Assembly (NCBI GenBank): GCA_023265025.1 | Contig: JAHFUP010000029.1 | Coordinates: forward strand, 1 to 42,080 | Length of the DNA: 42,080 bases | Direction of reading: 5' to 3' | From: Acidimicrobiia bacterium | GTDB lineage: Bacteria > Actinomycetota > Acidimicrobiia > Acidimicrobiales > AC-14 | Part shown: positions 40,345 through 42,080 of the stretch, piece after piece | How positions within the stretch are numbered: position 1 is the first letter of the stretch | How the letters are laid out: each line of letters begins with the position of its first letter | Program-made: the position numbers and the translations under genes | Notes under the pieces: model-generated | The model's input: the letters and a program-made list of their open reading frames with translations, nothing else | Told to the model about the DNA's origin: nothing | The model's database searches: none

Positions 40345-40738
40345 GGTGACCGTCGACCCGGTAGATGCCGGCCCGCCGGGCGGCGCGCCGCATGACCGCG
40401 GTGCGCACCACCGCCCGCACCGGGGGCAGCAGCAGGAGGATCCCGATGATGTCGGTGAGGAAGCCCGGCGACATCAACAGCGCGCCGGCGAACAGGATCA
40501 TCACGCCGTCGGCGATCTCCCGCCCGGGCACGGAACCGGCCTCGACCTGCCGCTGGAACCGCTTCCAGACGCTCATGCCCTCCCGCTTCACCAGCCACGC
40601 GCCGACGGCGCTGACGATGATCAGCAGGGCGATGGTGTTCAGGGCGCCGAAGGCCTGGCCCACCTGGATGATGACGTACAGCTCAGCCAGCGGCACCACC
40701 AGAAACAGCAGGACAAGCACGCCGACCATAGCTCCCAT
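40337..40738 (-). CDS. fxsA: FxsA-family membrane protein
   Basis: A 133-residue membrane protein: VLVLLFLVVPLAELYVIIQV, LNTIALLIIVSAVGAWLVKREG, IADGVMILFAGALLMSPGFLTDIIGILLLLPP, then a basic cytoplasmic tail. The ADGxLxxxAGxLLxxPGFxTDxxGxxLLxPP block is the family signature. Escherichia coli FxsA affects exclusion of phage T7 by F plasmid when overproduced; its normal role is unclear. ATG 40738 is chosen over ATG 40729. It overlaps the MBL-fold gene and diverges from the trypsin-fold gene, with a 30-bp gap. Confidence 0.9.
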   Translation of the reverse strand: MGAMVGVLVLLFLVVPLAELYVIIQVGQAFGALNTIALLIIVSAVGAWLVKREGMSVWKRFQRQVEAGSVPGREIADGVMILFAGALLMSPGFLTDIIGILLLLPPVRAVVRTAVMRRAARRAGIYRVDGHLG

Positions 40739-40768
40739 GGTACCGCCGGGTACTCTCGTGCGATCCCG

Positions 40769-41698
40769 ATGTTCGAGAGTTCCCGCTGGTTCCAGTCGTC
40801 CGGTCAGACGCCCAAGCTCACCGACCTCGACCGCAAGCCGTTCCTCCGCCGCCACTTCTGGCCGCCGAGTGCGTTCGGCATCATCGTGATCTCCCTGCTG
40901 ATCTCGATGCTGGCGGGGTTCATCGGCGCGCTGATCTACGTGTCGTCGGAGAACGCCCAGATCGCCACGGTCGACCCCGCCGACCAGACCCGGGTGGCGC
41001 CGACCGTGCCGGCCTCGGCCGACCCGGACAGCCCCTCGACGACCAAGCCGCCGGAGATCCTCAACGCCGACGGCATCGCCAAGAAGGCCGGCCCCACGGT
41101 CTGGTCGGTCAGCAGCCTCGACGAGAACGGCCGGCCGGTCGAGGGCTCCGGGTTCATCGCCGGCTCCTTCGGCGGCCAGACCTACCTGCTGACGTCGCTG
41201 GCGATCGTACGGGCCGCCACCCGGATCCCGGGCCCCGACATCGTGGTCCGCAACGGGAGCTCGGAGATCAAGGCCACCCTGTGGACCTGGCAGGAGGACA
41301 AGGACCTCGCCCTCCTCGTCACCGGCCGGACCGCGCCGTCGCTGCCCTGGGGTGACGAGAACCCGGCGGTGAAGGCGGGTGACAGGGTCTACGTGGTGAG
41401 CGGCGGCGCCGGCGCACCGGTGGTCGGCGTCGTCTCGGCCGTGTCGCCGGCCAGCATCCAGCACAACATCTTCATCGACGCCCGCCGCCAGGGCGCCCCG
41501 CTGCTCAACGAGAAGGGCCAGGTCCTGGGGATGGCGTCGCTGGCGCTGAACCCCACGTTCCCCGGCCAGACCGACTTCTTCGCCGTCCCGATCTCGGCCG
41601 CCTGTGAGCGGGTGCTCAACTGCGGGAACGGCACCGCCTCGGTCCCGTCGACGGTGGCGCCGACGGGCAACAACGCCACCACGACGACGCGCGGCTAA
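40769..41698 (+). CDS. Membrane-anchored trypsin/HtrA-fold protein lacking catalytic residues
   Basis: A 309-residue protein with one N-terminal membrane helix (FGIIVISLLISMLAGFIGALIYV, about 35-57), a Pro/Thr-rich linker, and a trypsin-like barrel (GPTVWSVSSLDENGR, GSGFIAGSFGGQTYLLTSLAIV, EDKDLALLVTG, VYVVSGGAGAPVVGVV, GAPLLNEKGQVLGMASLAL, FFAVPI). Compared with HtrA proteases, the His of TNAHVV is replaced (TSLAIV) and the nucleophile motif GNSGGP reads RRQGAP. Only the Asp of DLALL remains. It therefore looks like a pseudoprotease with an extracellular binding role. The tail is Thr-rich. TACTCT upstream of the ATG could be a -10 box. Confidence 0.75.
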   Translation: MFESSRWFQSSGQTPKLTDLDRKPFLRRHFWPPSAFGIIVISLLISMLAGFIGALIYVSSENAQIATVDPADQTRVAPTVPASADPDSPSTTKPPEILNADGIAKKAGPTVWSVSSLDENGRPVEGSGFIAGSFGGQTYLLTSLAIVRAATRIPGPDIVVRNGSSEIKATLWTWQEDKDLALLVTGRTAPSLPWGDENPAVKAGDRVYVVSGGAGAPVVGVVSAVSPASIQHNIFIDARRQGAPLLNEKGQVLGMASLALNPTFPGQTDFFAVPISAACERVLNCGNGTASVPSTVAPTGNNATTTTRG

Positions 41699-41702
41699 GT
41701 GC

Positions 41703-41868
41703 CGGTCGCCGTCACTCGCTTCGCTCCGTTCCGGCGAGGCAATCGCGCTCGGGGCGCCGGCGGAGCCGGCGCCCACTCGCACGAGTGACGGTCGCCGTCA
41801 CTCGCTTCGCTCCGTTCCGGCGAGGCAATCGCGCTCGGGGCGCCGGCGGAGCCGGCGCCCACTCGCAC
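41703..41868 (+). repeat. Two tandem copies of an 86-bp unit with strong hairpins
   Basis: The unit starting at 41703 recurs at 41789 without mismatch for about 80 bases. Each copy contains a perfect 10-bp stem with a GGA triloop (GGGCGCCGGC-GGA-GCCGGCGCCC at 41752-41774 and 41838-41860). Each also holds the purine-poor run CACTCGCTTCGCTCCGTTCC. No open frame or spacer pattern is seen. It lies after the trypsin-fold gene, before a convergent gene, and may act as a terminator or be a REP-like repeat. Confidence 0.75.
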
Positions 41869-41959
41869 TGAAAGGCCTTTTGACGACAGCCGGTCGGGGC
41901 CGCCTCCGGCGGCACAGGGCGGCCGGCGTGAGAATCGCTCGTGCCTGACGGGCGCGGCA

Positions 41960-42080
41960 CTAAGGGAACGGGCGGGTCGTCGACGTCGTCGGCGGCACTG
42001 TCGTTGTCGTCGTCGCCGGCGGTCTCGTCGTGGTCGTGAGGAACCCGAACAGCGGGAACGTCGTCGTCGTCCGGGGGACT
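41960..42080 (-). CDS. C-terminal Thr/Pro-rich tail of a gene running off the window
   Basis: The minus-strand frame ends in TAG at 41962-41960 and reads back without stop to the window edge. The 39 residues are mostly Thr and Pro (RTTTTFPLFGFLTTTTRPPA, then TTTTTVPPTTSTTRPFP). Such tails are common on exported proteins of deep-branching actinobacteria. Nothing of the functional domain is in view. Repetitive ACG/ACC codons could also be non-coding, so the call is moderate. Confidence 0.45.
   Translation of the reverse strand, partial: VPRTTTTFPLFGFLTTTTRPPATTTTTVPPTTSTTRPFP

Noticed and set aside
41703-41868. CRISPR array
   Set aside because: Only two directly abutting copies of 86 bp with no spacers and no cas genes in the window.

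Overview
The window is high-GC DNA, almost certainly from an actinobacterium and plausibly a deep-branching soil or aquatic one such as an Acidimicrobiia member. The signs are frequent GTG/TTG starts, very GC-rich third codon positions, a DUF222/HNH gene behind a CGAAC-N4-GTTCG LexA-type box, a SufR-like regulator beside mrp, cell-wall-binding (CWB2) repeats, an LAxTG-type anchor and Thr/Pro-rich protein tails. The lineage is inferred from these features, not from a marker gene. No rRNA, tRNA or CRISPR was seen.

Positions 1-9000 form an accessory region. It opens with the 3' end of an hsdS gene that converges on a DUF6414-radC operon. A tyrosine integrase broken by frameshift follows. Then come a coupled DUF262-hipA pair, a DUF433/DUF5615 toxin-antitoxin pair whose toxin is broken by a 5-bp duplication, and an AbrB/PIN-like pair whose PIN-like gene runs into a dihydrofolate-reductase-like gene. 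A 22-bp perfect direct repeat lies in the 3' end of the integrase (2041) and again at 7354, and may mark the ends of a 5.3-kb element. Damaged genes cluster here.

Positions 8800-16900 hold a patatin-like phospholipase, two DJ-1/PfpI proteins, a three-gene nitrile hydratase/thiocyanate hydrolase-like operon on the minus strand, a large integral-membrane patatin-like protein, and a secreted SnoaL-like protein with an LALTG sorting signal.

Positions 17000-22060 hold the most interesting group, all on the plus strand. A zinc-ribbon/class III cyclase/AAA/TPR protein is followed by a three-helix membrane protein of the Pycsar-effector (DUF5706) type, and then by a metallo-beta-lactamase-fold hydrolase of a type that includes cyclic phosphodiesterases. 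These could be the synthesis, sensing and degradation parts of one cyclic-nucleotide defence or stress module. The functional link is inferred from order and domains only.

Positions 22100-42080 look more like ordinary chromosome. They include a lactonase-like propeller, DUF3237, the SOS-box HNH gene, a mycothiol-dependent isomerase-like/SCP2 protein, a secreted M23/RTX protein, korAB, SnoaL, a RibD-like reductase, GNAT, a kinase-like protein, a sialidase-like/CWB2 surface protein, an unknown membrane protein, an iron-sulfur block (ridA, iscA/erpA-like, SufR-like regulator, divergent mrp), a metallo-beta-lactamase-fold hydrolase, fxsA and an inactive-looking membrane-anchored trypsin-fold protein. 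Several perfect long-armed palindromes, one in two copies, and an 86-bp tandem repeat lie between these genes.
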